From: a virus
Direction: 5' to 3' (one strand)
DNA: 64,000 nucleotides
Virus record (IMG/VR): IMGVR_UViG_3300040801_001224
Coordinates: 62,001 to 126,000 of that record
A model generated the notes under the pieces. The model was not told the origin of the DNA, searched no databases, and saw only the letters and a program-made list of their open reading frames with translations. Of the stretch, positions 8,891 through 17,477 are shown piece after piece (within the stretch, counting starts at the first letter, position 1; every line of letters starts with the position of its first letter). A program made the translations under genes and the position numbers.

Positions 8891-9254
8891 AGATATATCA
8901 TAAAAGGAATTCCTGGTTTTATTGTTTCCAGGCCAAAAAAAATTACTCAACGCCCATTCAAAATATATAGACAATTTAAAACGCACTAACAAGTGGCATC
9001 GTGGCAGGAAGGTAAAAGTCCTGCACCTTACGAGGCCGGTACAGGGATGTATGCGGTCGGATGTGTTTGGTAGCCACCTACGTCAGGAACTACGTAGTAA
9101 ATATAAGGACCGACCAACACTACACAAGTAAACCGGCTGAGGAGCCGACAAGAATTGCCACACAGACACAGACAACTGATAACTTGTGTGAGTACTTGAG
9201 TAGATCGAGGTCAGAAAGATTATGCTCTGGCAGAAAAAGAGTTAGGTCCGGCCT

Positions 9255-9310
9255 AACGCCAACATAGGGCTATATAGCTTTTAGAACTCCAACACAGGGT
9301 TATATAGTTT
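9255..9310 (+). repeat. Two-copy direct repeat, 26-base unit, period 30
   Basis: Copies at 9255-9280 and 9285-9310 share the pattern AAC.CCAACA.AGGG.TATATAG.TT. They lie inside the candidate structured RNA. Confidence 0.7.
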
Positions 9311-9412
9311 GCGGCATTTTCCGTCACAACGGAATCGGAGTCACTAATGGGATGATGGTGCCCGCCCAGCGTAGTATTAGCGTTTGTACTGTAGTCGTGG
9401 TGTTATGGAGTG

Positions 9413-9440
9413 GCACACTGCATTGAAATGTGCTTTTTTT
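9413..9440 (+). terminator. Intrinsic terminator of the candidate ncRNA
   Basis: GCACA (9413-9417) and TGTGC (9429-9433) form the stem, followed by seven Ts (9434-9440). Confidence 0.6.
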
Positions 9441-9775
9441 AAACTTCGCCGGCAACGGCGAAGCTATGGCTTCTACAATGAAATGAATAGGTCATTAGGT
9501 CATATGATAAAAATCTTCTTTCCCCTTTAAGTATAATCGAATCTTTAGAACAAAGCCGATAGGCGAAGTGATAAAGATGAAGATTAAGGCCTTTAGGCCT
9601 TTTCACTATTACCCATAATAATGTTAATGACTCTGAACTACTTCGTGTGTTATAGCGCACGATGATGTTCTGATTAAAAATATCAAGACCTTTCAGAGAT
9701 CTTTCCGACAAAAAAAATTGAGTTAAATGGGAATCGTCACCCGGCGATTAAGCCGGGATCAGATTGGCTGAGGAG
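9441..9775. other. Gene-free interval with strong hairpins
   Basis: There is no convincing coding frame. Three perfect hairpins stand out: CTTCGCCG/CGGCGAAG with a GCAA tetraloop (9444-9463), AAGGCC/GGCCTT (9586-9601) and CCCGGC/GCCGGG (9740-9757). An 11-base sequence GGCTGAGGAGC at 9766-9776 repeats one at 9135-9145 in the preceding RNA region. The GCAA hairpin looks like an RNA element rather than a terminator. The interval may be a second structured RNA or the trailer of the minus-strand gene at 9776. Confidence 0.4.
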
Positions 9776-10291
9776 CTATTTCCACTCACGACGTGAGTAT
9801 AATCTTTTGATGTTCTTAGCGAGGTCTTCGTCAGTAATTGCTTCTGCAAAGTCTTTGTTGATATGCATGTTTACAGCGACCACGTCATCACCGACGCTAT
9901 CGAATGAAACGATACCGCTGAATTTCTTGTAAACTGTGGTAATGAAAGCACCTATGCGTAGTTCTAAGCTACCACGGATTTCTTCTTCAAAGTCAAAGGT
10001 GTCTCTTGGCGCATGGGCGATCCATTTGATTTCGCCTTTATTGATTGCCACATATGTGGTTAGTTCATCACCCTTTAGTTGCTTAGTATATATCTTACCA
10101 GTATAGCCTTCAATGTTATAGGCATCATGCTTGACGTTAAATTTATCGTCTGCAAATGGTTGCCATTCAACATGTTGGAAGTCAAACAAGATTGAAGTCT
10201 GTTGTACCTTATTAAACTTTGGGTACTGTGTCCATGCTTCAACACTTGTTTGTGGACTTTTCTCTACTATAATGTCTGTTATGTCTGTCAT
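9776..10291 (-). CDS. Conserved hypothetical protein (tail-gene neighbour)
   Basis: This encodes 171 residues, acidic, without membrane segments or catalytic motifs that I recognise. It starts MTDITDIIVEKSP, three bases downstream of the stop of the -1 frame of the preceding gene, so it belongs to that minus-strand tail operon. The sequence reads as a compact alpha/beta protein (SILFDFQHVEWQPF, then GKIYTKQLKGDELTTYVAI). No function can be assigned. Confidence 0.65.
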   Translation of the reverse strand: MTDITDIIVEKSPQTSVEAWTQYPKFNKVQQTSILFDFQHVEWQPFADDKFNVKHDAYNIEGYTGKIYTKQLKGDELTTYVAINKGEIKWIAHAPRDTFDFEEEIRGSLELRIGAFITTVYKKFSGIVSFDSVGDDVVAVNMHINKDFAEAITDEDLAKNIKRLYSRREWK

Positions 10292-10294
10292 ATG

Positions 10295-10522
10295 TTAATC
10301 ACCCAATAGTTCAGGTGCTCCACTTTCTATTCGTCTGTATTTACTAACTCTTTTTGCAATTCTCTGCCGTTGCCTAAAACTCATCCCCCATGCATCCGAC
10401 CAACTAATCCTTGCAAAGTAGACTAAATCAATTATCTCATCTTCTAGAGCTAATTGCTCGTCTTTAAAACCATTAATAAACTTAACGATCTTTTCGGGGT
10501 CAGAGTTTACAAGGACTCTGTA
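10295..10522 (-). CDS. -1 frame extension of the tail-assembly protein (frameshift product)
   Basis: An open minus-strand frame of 75 codons has no ATG, GTG or TTG start and overlaps the end of the gene at 10507 in the -1 frame. It is entered naturally by slippage on T TTT TTT (10528-10522): zero-frame ends ...ATFF-TESL-stop, the shifted product continues ...ATFF-YRVLVNSDPEKIV and ends at a TAA at 10295-10297. The extension contains FARISWSDAWGMSF followed by RQRQRIAKRV. This W..W.m.fr.R.r arrangement resembles the T or E' part of the frameshifted tail chaperones of lambda (G/GT) and P2 (E/E+E'). The full product would be 356 residues. Confidence 0.7.
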   Translation of the reverse strand, partial: YRVLVNSDPEKIVKFINGFKDEQLALEDEIIDLVYFARISWSDAWGMSFRQRQRIAKRVSKYRRIESGAPELLGD

Positions 10523-11364
10523 AAAAAAGTTGCTGGATTAAAATCAATTGGAACACTCCAGCTATGTTCACAGTTACTACATGTGGCTTCGTAATCTTTC
10601 TTTATGCCAATGTTATTTATTCTATCTAGAACGTCTTGTATTTTTTTAATATCATTACGTCCAATGTTATTTATAAATTCTGCAATTTGTTTATGATTGG
10701 TAACGTCAATCGTCTCTTCTTCAGTAGCACCTTCTTTATAAACTCTCATTACACAATGTGAAACAAGTTCAAAGTTTAGTTTTGATAATGAACTAATTGA
10801 ATCGCCAATAATTTTGATCTTTTGCTCTTCACTAAAGCTAGGATTCTCAATATTACGTATAACATTGTTCTGTTCAAATGCTTTCTTAATAGCAACTAAA
10901 CTGTCGTCAAAGTTATAAGGGCGAATGAACGCTGTCAATCCATTATCCAAATTAACAGGATATTCTGCATCTAGTTTCTCTGCCGATGTTAATGTCATAT
11001 CCATAGATAATGCAAATGAATTATCTTCTCCACACTCTGGACATTTAGCGTTAATATCTAACTCATCACCATAACTAGCGTGGCGTATACCAACTACAAT
11101 TGCGTCAATGTCGTTTGTTAATAAATTGTCAACATTCTTAATTGCTGGCACACAAGATGCGATAACATCTTTAATTGCCTTGCCATTTAATAATGCGTCT
11201 GGATTACGGAATAAAACTTCGTCAGCGGCTGTCATTGGTAAGATACCAACTTCGTCATTACCTGTTAATTCTACAACGCTATCGTCATAAAACTTACCGC
11301 CTGAAGGCAATGAAACGTATAATTGCTCTTTTCTGTAAAACTGTTGTAATGGGTTGTTGCTCAT
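10507..11364 (-). CDS. Tail/baseplate assembly protein (gp26-like), zero-frame product
   Basis: This encodes 285 residues starting MSNNPLQQFYRKEQ after AAAAGGG; the open frame extends to 11406 without an RBS. Residues 1-120 (LYVSLPSGGKFYDDS, ILPMTAADEVLFRNPDALL) match the cyanophage and T4-like family annotated as gp26 baseplate hub subunit. Two zinc-ribbon pairs occur, CPECG near residue 120 and CSNC near 265. The 3' end carries a slippery T TTT TTT just before the stop, giving an alternative longer product. It is divergent from a tape-measure-like gene, the usual place of tail chaperones. Confidence 0.65.
   Translation of the reverse strand: MSNNPLQQFYRKEQLYVSLPSGGKFYDDSVVELTGNDEVGILPMTAADEVLFRNPDALLNGKAIKDVIASCVPAIKNVDNLLTNDIDAIVVGIRHASYGDELDINAKCPECGEDNSFALSMDMTLTSAEKLDAEYPVNLDNGLTAFIRPYNFDDSLVAIKKAFEQNNVIRNIENPSFSEEQKIKIIGDSISSLSKLNFELVSHCVMRVYKEGATEEETIDVTNHKQIAEFINNIGRNDIKKIQDVLDRINNIGIKKDYEATCSNCEHSWSVPIDFNPATFFTESL
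10522..10528 (-). promoter_or_regulatory. Slippery heptamer for programmed -1 frameshift
   Basis: Seven Ts on the minus strand are phased as T TTT TTT, 12 bases before the zero-frame stop codon. This is the X XXY YYZ form used for -1 frameshifting in phage tail chaperone genes. Confidence 0.7.
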
Positions 11365-11388
11365 ATTAAATACCCTTTTAATCTGTGT

Positions 11389-11396
11389 GATAAATA
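11389..11396 (+). promoter_or_regulatory. Late promoter (GATAAATA), plus strand of a divergent pair
   Basis: It serves the tape-measure-like gene at 11459 and lies 27 bases from the opposite-strand copy at 11424-11431. Confidence 0.65.
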
Positions 11397-11423
11397 CAAT
11401 AAGCACTCATGCTAATGTATGAG

Positions 11424-11431
11424 TATTTATC
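11424..11431 (-). promoter_or_regulatory. Late promoter (GATAAATA), minus strand of a divergent pair
   Basis: It faces the gp26-like gene starting at 11364. Confidence 0.65.
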
Positions 11432-11458
11432 ACAGCATTTAACAGGTATCTGAAGATT

Positions 11459-13909
11459 ATGGCCGAACAATTTGACCAACGTACAGCAGAAGAGCTAGGC
11501 GATTTAAATAAAAACTTAAAAGAGTTAATAGACAAACTTGGATCTTCTTCTGGTGGAGCCACTAAATCCACGTCTTCTAGTGGTATGTCTGCCCTAGCTA
11601 AAGCCGCAGAAGAAGCGGCCAAGCATACTAATGAAGCTACTGAAGAAAAGAAGAAAGAAACAGAGCAAATCAAAGAGATTCATAGAGAAACAGCCAAGCG
11701 CATTGAAGTTACACGTGACTTAACTGATGAAACCAAGAAGTACTTGGAAGAGCATGGTACGATGACTCAGAAGCTTGCTATGATGAATAATAGTTTTGAT
11801 GAGCAAGCATTGGCTTCAGTCAATAAATCTTTTGCTTCAAACTTGGGTCCATTGGGAAAGGGGTTCGAAGATTTTGCTAAAAATAACGCAGTATTAGGCA
11901 CGTCCATAGCAGTTGCAGGCATTGCTGTTGGTGCTTTCGCTGGCAAGGTAATGAATGTCTTAGAATCATTTGATTCATTAGCCAAGAGTGGTGTAACAGT
12001 GGGTGGCGGTTTTGCAGGACTTATGACTGCGTCGGCAGGCCTAAACATGTCAATGGATCAGTTTGCTAGTTTAGCAACAGAACATGCTAGAACAATTAAT
12101 AAATTTGGCATACAAGAATTCCAAGCAGGAGCATTAGGTATACGTGATAGCATGATGGGGTTAGGTTTAACTACATCTGAAACAAGTGAATACTTAGCTG
12201 ATTACTTGGAAACTCAACGCTTAACAGGTGCGATGGCACAGATGTCTGGAAATCAACAAGCACAGGCGGCACAAAGATTAATGAGTCAGACAGATTCATT
12301 AGCAGTAGCATTCGGTGCGTCTAGGGAGGCGGTACTTGACGGTGTTGTGAAAGCGTATGACGATCCAATGATACAGGCAACACTAAGGGGGCTTCCACAA
12401 GGAGCCAAAGAAGCGTTTGACAAGTCGATGGCATTCTTCAGCGCATCTGTGCCGGCAATGGCTGATAGTATCCAGGAACTAATGGGTTCAGCTATTCCTC
12501 AAATGACCGACGCCTACCAGAACGCAATGCAGGCTGGCGTGCCTGGCGTAGCAACTGCTATGATGGAATTCACTAATAATATTAAAGCTGGCATGGATTC
12601 AGAAGAAGCAAGAAATAAATTGCTCAGCAAAATGGCAACGCAGGATACACATCGTTTAAGAATACTTGCTTCTGCAGGTGACGAAAATGCTAAGTCGATG
12701 TTAGCACAGGTGGAACAAGCAAAGCAGGCAATGGAAGCACGTAAACTTGAGACTGAGGCAGAAAAGAAAGCAAGACTTGAGAATCAGAAATCAGCATCCG
12801 GTGTAAGGCAGGCATTTGAACAATTGGGCACATTTGGTGATAAGGTAATGGCTGGATTGCTTGGGTCTTTAGGTGGATCAGGCGGTGTTGAAGCAGGCGT
12901 TAAGAAATTAAGTGGAGTAGTGTCTGATTTTGCCAACTGGCTAGGTGATACAGCAATCCCTTCAGCAATTAAGTTTGGAGAAGCCATGGGGCCTGTTGTA
13001 TCAGGGTTAGGATTAGTAGGTTCAGCGATTGGATCTGTTTTTGGCGTTTTCCGTGATATTGGTGTTGGTCTTGGTGAAGTTGCTGGCCATATTGTTATGA
13101 ATTTTGACGATATAGGGGAAAACTTTAAACACCTTATTAAGGGAATGGGTCTTGCCTTACTTGATATCTTGCCAACCGGTATGTCAGATGGAATTCTTAG
13201 TTTTTTCAATGGCGTTACTGAGATGTTTTCTGGTGTGTCTAGAGCAATTGATAATCTTATGGATGGCGGTAGTATCATAGGCTTCCTAGGTGAAATGTTT
13301 GATGGGTTGTTGCAGATGGTAACCTACCCAATAACAGCTCTAATTGATTATATTGGTGGCACTGATATTTCAGGTATGTTGTCTGAGTTTGGGTTCACTG
13401 GGATGATAATGGAAGGTATTGGTAATCTGTTTGACAAAATAGTTGACACTATTACTAGTATTGAGTTGCCGTCAGTATCAGACCTCATAGGTGGTGAATG
13501 GCTTGGGTTTGGTGGTAATGAAGAAGCAGACGATAATGCTCGATTAAGAATGTTAGCAAGTGCTGGTGACCTTGACGCAAGGGCACAATTAGAACAGCAA
13601 GATTCACCAGGACTGCTCAATAGAATAGGCAACTTCTTTGGCTCAGACGATCAAGCAGAAGTGTTAAGCCCTGCGGCATCGACAGAATTAGCCACAACAA
13701 GCGAAAAAATAAGCCAAATAACACAAGTGTCGGAAAAACAGGACACTGTTGTGACGGAGCAGATAAATACAAACAGAGAAGTAGTTCAATCATCTGGTGA
13801 ACAAATTGCTGTATTAAGAGAAGTAGCGGCTGGGATTAAATCCCTGGCTGACGGCAATAAGAAGATTACAACTGCTATTAAGGAGAACGGCACAACGTTC
13901 TTACGTTAA
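11459..13909 (+). CDS. Tail tape-measure-like protein
   Basis: This encodes 816 residues. The N-terminal 110 residues are charged coiled coil (DLNKNLKELIDKL, EATEEKKKETEQIK). The middle is glycine/alanine-rich with hydrophobic stretches (residues about 140-165 SIAVAGIAVGAFAGKVM and about 500-640). The C-terminus is again coiled (KISQITQVSEKQ). This is the usual build of a tape-measure protein, which fills the tail tube and sets its length. Two copies of R[LI]R.LASAGD lie near residues 400 and 695. T4 gp29 is 590 residues. It is divergent from the probable frameshifted tail chaperone, as expected for such a pair. Confidence 0.65.
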   Translation: MAEQFDQRTAEELGDLNKNLKELIDKLGSSSGGATKSTSSSGMSALAKAAEEAAKHTNEATEEKKKETEQIKEIHRETAKRIEVTRDLTDETKKYLEEHGTMTQKLAMMNNSFDEQALASVNKSFASNLGPLGKGFEDFAKNNAVLGTSIAVAGIAVGAFAGKVMNVLESFDSLAKSGVTVGGGFAGLMTASAGLNMSMDQFASLATEHARTINKFGIQEFQAGALGIRDSMMGLGLTTSETSEYLADYLETQRLTGAMAQMSGNQQAQAAQRLMSQTDSLAVAFGASREAVLDGVVKAYDDPMIQATLRGLPQGAKEAFDKSMAFFSASVPAMADSIQELMGSAIPQMTDAYQNAMQAGVPGVATAMMEFTNNIKAGMDSEEARNKLLSKMATQDTHRLRILASAGDENAKSMLAQVEQAKQAMEARKLETEAEKKARLENQKSASGVRQAFEQLGTFGDKVMAGLLGSLGGSGGVEAGVKKLSGVVSDFANWLGDTAIPSAIKFGEAMGPVVSGLGLVGSAIGSVFGVFRDIGVGLGEVAGHIVMNFDDIGENFKHLIKGMGLALLDILPTGMSDGILSFFNGVTEMFSGVSRAIDNLMDGGSIIGFLGEMFDGLLQMVTYPITALIDYIGGTDISGMLSEFGFTGMIMEGIGNLFDKIVDTITSIELPSVSDLIGGEWLGFGGNEEADDNARLRMLASAGDLDARAQLEQQDSPGLLNRIGNFFGSDDQAEVLSPAASTELATTSEKISQITQVSEKQDTVVTEQINTNREVVQSSGEQIAVLREVAAGIKSLADGNKKITTAIKENGTTFLR

Positions 13910-13920
13910 AGGATACTTAA

Positions 13921-15642
13921 ATGAGCTGGAAAAAATATTTCAAGCCTGTTGCAGGCGTACAATACAAAGCGAACTCTTCAACTGGAGGTAACGCTTCTGT
14001 AAGTAAGTTCAGTAACTGGCTACCAGAAGTATACCAAGGACCACCTAACAGACTACAGCGTTATGTTCAGTATGAGCAAATGGATTTAGACCATGAAGTT
14101 AATGCGTCACTGGACACCCTAGCTGAGTTCTCAACACAGATGGACGAGCGCACAGGCATTCCATTCCAAGTACGCTGGAAAGACGAACCAAGTCAATCAG
14201 AGATTAAAATCCTGGAAGAAGTCCTAAAGAAATGGTGTTACTTAAATGAGTTCCCTCAGCGTATATTTCGTATATTCCGTTCAACATTAATTTATGGTGA
14301 TCAGTTCTTTATACGTGATCCAGAAACATTCAAATTAGTTTGGATGGATCCTAACTCAGTTGAGTCTGTAATTGTAAACGAATCAAAAGCAAAAGACATT
14401 GAAATTTATTTCATGAACGATGTGTCACTTAATCTACAGACGTTGACTGGCACAGACATGTCCAAAAAGAATAGAGGCGGTTATGGTTCAGCTGATTCTG
14501 TATTCCCTAATGCTACACTGGGCGCACAAGCCAACTATAACACGGCTAACGCTACTCCAGCATTAAACAATGGTGGCACTTATTCAACAGGTGGCGAATC
14601 ATTCCCAGTTGATGCGAGTCACGTTGTACAAATTAGTTTAACAGAAGGTATGGATAGCGCATGGCCTTTTGGTATTAGTGTACTTGAACCAATATTTAAA
14701 GTATATAAGCAAAAAGAATTATTGGAAGACTCTGTGCTAATTTACAGAATACATAGAGCACCAGAACGTCGAGTATTTAAAATCGACGTAGGTACTATGC
14801 CTCCTCAGAAGGCACAGCAGTACCTAGAAAAAATTAAGTATGAAGTACAGCAGAAGCGTATTCCATCTAGAACAGGTGGTGGTGCGTCAATTATTGACAG
14901 CTCATACAACCCAATGAGTATGTTAGAAGATTATTACTTTGCCCAAACATCAGACGGTCGTGGTTCAGATGTAACTACGTTACCAGGCGGTGAGAACATG
15001 GGTGAGATTGATGACCTAAGATACTTTAATAACAAGATGATGCGAGCCCTAGGCGTACCTAGCTCGTACTTAGCTACTGGTCCAGAAGATGGAACAGATG
15101 GTTACAATGATGGTCGAGTAGGCACAGCATTCATCCAGGAATTCCGTTTCAGTAAAACGTGTCAGAGACACCAGGAAAAGATTATTGAACCACTTGATCA
15201 AGAGTTCAAGCTATACCTTAAGAAGAAAGGTTATGACGGCATTGACACATCAATGTTTGAACTTAAGTTTACTGAACCTCAGAACTTTAGTAAGTACCGC
15301 CAGATAGAACTAGACAGTTCAATGCTAGGTAATTTTGGTAATGTTATTGATATACCATTTATCAGTAAACAATTTGCTTTTAAGAAATACCTAGGATGGT
15401 CTAAAGAAGAGATTGCTGAAAATGAAAAGCTTTGGGAAAAAGAAAATCCTAAAGAAAACTTTGATAACATGTCAGATGCTGACTTAGGTGTTGGCGCAGG
15501 CATGGGTGAAGTAGGCCTTGGCATGGGTGGCGGTGATTTTGATATGGGTGAAGAAGGTGAATTCGATACAGATGACGCCGAAGCTGATATCGATATGGAA
15601 GGATCAGGTGATATTGAGCCGGGTCCAGACTTTGGAGAATAA
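13921..15642 (+). CDS. gp20: Portal vertex protein gp20
   Basis: This encodes 573 residues, close to T4 gp20 (524). Family landmarks are PEVYQGPPNRLQRYVQYEQM near the N-terminus, STLIYGDQFFIRD, HRAPERRVFKIDVG, YNPMSMLEDYYFAQ, and ALGVPSSYL about residue 380. The portal forms the twelve-subunit channel at the unique head vertex and is the start point of prohead assembly. The C-terminal 80 residues are a glycine- and aspartate-rich tail (GMGEVGLGMGGGDFDMG). The start lies 12 bases after the tape-measure gene, and the prohead genes follow immediately. Confidence 0.95.
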   Translation: MSWKKYFKPVAGVQYKANSSTGGNASVSKFSNWLPEVYQGPPNRLQRYVQYEQMDLDHEVNASLDTLAEFSTQMDERTGIPFQVRWKDEPSQSEIKILEEVLKKWCYLNEFPQRIFRIFRSTLIYGDQFFIRDPETFKLVWMDPNSVESVIVNESKAKDIEIYFMNDVSLNLQTLTGTDMSKKNRGGYGSADSVFPNATLGAQANYNTANATPALNNGGTYSTGGESFPVDASHVVQISLTEGMDSAWPFGISVLEPIFKVYKQKELLEDSVLIYRIHRAPERRVFKIDVGTMPPQKAQQYLEKIKYEVQQKRIPSRTGGGASIIDSSYNPMSMLEDYYFAQTSDGRGSDVTTLPGGENMGEIDDLRYFNNKMMRALGVPSSYLATGPEDGTDGYNDGRVGTAFIQEFRFSKTCQRHQEKIIEPLDQEFKLYLKKKGYDGIDTSMFELKFTEPQNFSKYRQIELDSSMLGNFGNVIDIPFISKQFAFKKYLGWSKEEIAENEKLWEKENPKENFDNMSDADLGVGAGMGEVGLGMGGGDFDMGEEGEFDTDDAEADIDMEGSGDIEPGPDFGE

Positions 15643-15647
15643 TAAAA

Positions 15648-15893
15648 ATGAAAGCAAAAGACCTCTTAGTCGAGTTTTATGATGAGTCAGCTACTGACGA
15701 ATTCGGTTATATATCAAGTGCTGATGAGGACGAACTGGAGCCACTTAAGAAAGGTGATACTAGAAAGCGTCCTAAACTAACACTTAAGCACTTAAATAAG
15801 CTACGTAAGTTAAAGCAAGTTAAGCGTAAAGAGAAGATTAAACACTTAGATTTAGTTCAGAGAATGTACGGCAATAAGCCTGACATGGAATAA
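15648..15893 (+). CDS. Small basic/acidic protein in the gp67 position
   Basis: This encodes 81 residues. The first 35 are acidic (DEFGYISSADEDELEP) and the rest strongly basic (RPKLTLKHLNKLRKLKQVKR). The size and place, directly after the portal gene, match prohead core protein gp67 of T4 (80 residues). Sequence support for gp67 is weak, so the call is positional. It starts six bases after the gp20 stop. Confidence 0.6.
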   Translation: MKAKDLLVEFYDESATDEFGYISSADEDELEPLKKGDTRKRPKLTLKHLNKLRKLKQVKRKEKIKHLDLVQRMYGNKPDME

Positions 15894-15943
15894 ACTAGCA
15901 TAAAATTTCTGGGTCACCTCCGCTAAATACTATACAAACTTCC

Positions 15944-15970
15944 GAAAAGGCGCCTTTTGGGTGCTTTTTC
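15944..15970 (+). terminator. Terminator after the portal operon
   Basis: An AAAAG(g)CGCC / GGTGCTTTT stem with a T run follows the small gene; the left part is also a perfect AAAAGGCGCCTTTT palindrome. Confidence 0.6.
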
Positions 15971-16005
15971 CCCCTTCATATTACAATTCCGTTAAATACG
16001 TATAG

Positions 16006-16013
16006 AATAAATA
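16006..16013 (+). promoter_or_regulatory. Late promoter variant (AATAAATA)
   Basis: It lies 32 bases before the acidic prohead gene; a second variant, CTAAATAC, is at about 15923. Confidence 0.4.
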
Positions 16014-16045
16014 TATTCTGACGAATTCAAGGAGATTTTACCATT

Positions 16046-16834
16046 ATGTCAAAGAAACTAGAGCAGGTATTAGAATGCCTGATTAACGAAGAATCTGATC
16101 GTGCTAGTGAGTTACTTCATGACGTTATCGTTGAGAAGGCTCGTGGTCTATACCAAGAACTAGTGAACGAAGAAGATGATATGGAGTTAGAAGAAGAAGT
16201 CGTAGAGGAAGAAGAAGCAGTTGAAGAAGGTGAAGACTGTGATTCAGACGACGAAGAAGAGCTAAAAGAGTTTGCTGGAGACGAAGAAGACTTCGGTGGC
16301 GATATGGCTGACGACTTCGATAGCGAAATTGAAGCAGACATGACTGACGACGAAGGCGAATTCGACGCTGAAGAAAGCGACGAAGAAGAAGTTGAAGATC
16401 GTGTTGAGGACTTAGAAGCGGCATTAGCTGACTTACGTGCTGAGTTCGACGCTTTAATGGACGAAGAATTAGAAGAACCACACCACGACGCAGAAGACTT
16501 TGAAGTTGATGCTGACGACATGGACATGGAAGATGACATGGACGAAAGCATGATGGAAGCTACTAAGTTACAGGACAAAGTTGCTGAACCAAGCAATGTT
16601 GAAGGTGCTGATAACAAAGAAGCTCCATACACTAAAGCTCCAAGCAAGCGTTTAGACGGTGCGGATCCAGTTGATTTTGCTGGCGACGCAGAAGAGCAAG
16701 GTATGAAAGCTGAAAAAGGTTCAGACCACACTCCATCAGATAACATTGATGAAGAGCCAAGTGCTACACCAGCGGCTAAGCAAAGCGACAAAGCAGACGA
16801 AAAACACTCTTTATTCACTAAGGAGCCTAAGTAA
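16046..16834 (+). CDS. Highly acidic prohead core-type protein (gp68 position)
   Basis: This encodes 262 residues. Residues 45-175 are almost entirely Asp and Glu with a short coiled segment (DRVEDLEAALADLRAEFDAL). The N-terminus (MSKKLEQVLECLINEESDRA) is a helix of the type that starts several prohead core proteins. It lies between the portal and the gp21 protease, where T4 has gp67/gp68, so a scaffolding or internal core role is inferred. It has a perfect AAGGAG. The opposite strand is open for long stretches only because of the GAA/GAC codon bias. Confidence 0.65.
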   Translation: MSKKLEQVLECLINEESDRASELLHDVIVEKARGLYQELVNEEDDMELEEEVVEEEEAVEEGEDCDSDDEEELKEFAGDEEDFGGDMADDFDSEIEADMTDDEGEFDAEESDEEEVEDRVEDLEAALADLRAEFDALMDEELEEPHHDAEDFEVDADDMDMEDDMDESMMEATKLQDKVAEPSNVEGADNKEAPYTKAPSKRLDGADPVDFAGDAEEQGMKAEKGSDHTPSDNIDEEPSATPAAKQSDKADEKHSLFTKEPK

Positions 16835-16836
16835 TA

Positions 16837-17466
16837 ATGCGTCAGCTTTACGAGTACATGTCGTTTGATAAGGCACACGCCTTAGTTGAATCTGTTGAAG
16901 AGAATGGTGAAAAGCATACTTATATGAACGGTATCTTTATCCAAGCTGAGCAAAAGAATCAAAACGAACGTGTTTACCCGTTAAATGAAATTAGAACGGC
17001 CGTTACTTCTATTAACGAGAAGATTAAAAACGGCTTTTCAGTATTAGGTGAGTTAGATCACCCAGAAGAATTAACAATTAACCTAGACAGAGCATCACAC
17101 ATCATCACAGAAATGTGGATGGATGGCAACGACGGTTACGGAAAGCTAAAACTACTTGAAACACCAATGGGTAAGATAGCTGAAAGTATGCTTAAGTCAG
17201 GTGTTAAGTTAGGTGTTAGTTCGAGAGGTTCTGGAAACGTAGATGAGTCAGGTCACGTTAGCGATTTTGATATCGTTACTGTTGATATTGTAGCACAACC
17301 AAGTGCGCCAAATGCGTATCCTAGAGCCATTTATGAAAGTTTGTTTAATATGCGTGGCGGATCTGTCATTCACGAAACTGCGAAAGCGGCTAGTGAAGGA
17401 GATGTCATAGCATCTAAGCATTTACCAAACGAGATCGTTAAGTTCATTAACGATCTGAAACTTTAG
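16837..17466 (+). CDS. gp21: Prohead core protease gp21
   Basis: This encodes 209 residues, matching T4 gp21 (212). It contains VLGELDHPEE with the likely catalytic histidine at 75, and GVSSRGSG with the likely nucleophile serine at 128 or 129. These are the core motifs of the U9/U35-type phage maturation protease. The enzyme sits in the prohead core and trims scaffold, core and capsid proteins after Glu residues. It starts two bases after the acidic core gene and is followed by the scaffold gene. Confidence 0.93.
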   Translation: MRQLYEYMSFDKAHALVESVEENGEKHTYMNGIFIQAEQKNQNERVYPLNEIRTAVTSINEKIKNGFSVLGELDHPEELTINLDRASHIITEMWMDGNDGYGKLKLLETPMGKIAESMLKSGVKLGVSSRGSGNVDESGHVSDFDIVTVDIVAQPSAPNAYPRAIYESLFNMRGGSVIHETAKAASEGDVIASKHLPNEIVKFINDLKL

Positions 17467-17477
17467 GAGAACTTGCA

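Larger units (their letters stand above)
8897..9440 (+). ncRNA. Candidate large structured non-coding RNA
   Basis: A transcript from the promoter at 8862 would run to a terminator ending at 9440, about 540 bases. It holds many local hairpins: CCTGG/CCAGG (8912-8932), GCAGGA/TCCTGC (9005-9025), CTACGT/ACGTAG (9077-9095), CGGCT/AGCCG (9134-9147), CACAC/GTGTG (9160-9190), GTTAGG/CCTAAC (9241-9256) and TTCCGT/ACGGAA (9320-9336). It also has a 26-base direct repeat (9255-9280 and 9285-9310, period 30). Open frames inside are short, start with weak codons and resemble no protein. I do not recognise it as tRNA, RNase P, 6S or a group I intron. This is inference from promoter, terminator and structure. 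Confidence 0.55.

Noticed and set aside
8922-9131. Short plus-strand frames (8922-9131 from TTG, 9061-9267) after the 8862 promoter
   Set aside because: Weak start codons, poor RBS spacing and low-complexity basic product; the interval looks like structured RNA. Not fully excluded.
8897-9440. Group I intron, RNase P RNA or 6S RNA
   Set aside because: I could not find the conserved core sequences of these families.
9439-9711. Minus-strand frame of 90 residues
   Set aside because: TTG start without an RBS, crossing strong hairpins; no protein features.
16117-16878. Long minus-strand frame rich in serine
   Set aside because: Shadow of the Asp/Glu-rich prohead protein caused by its codon composition.
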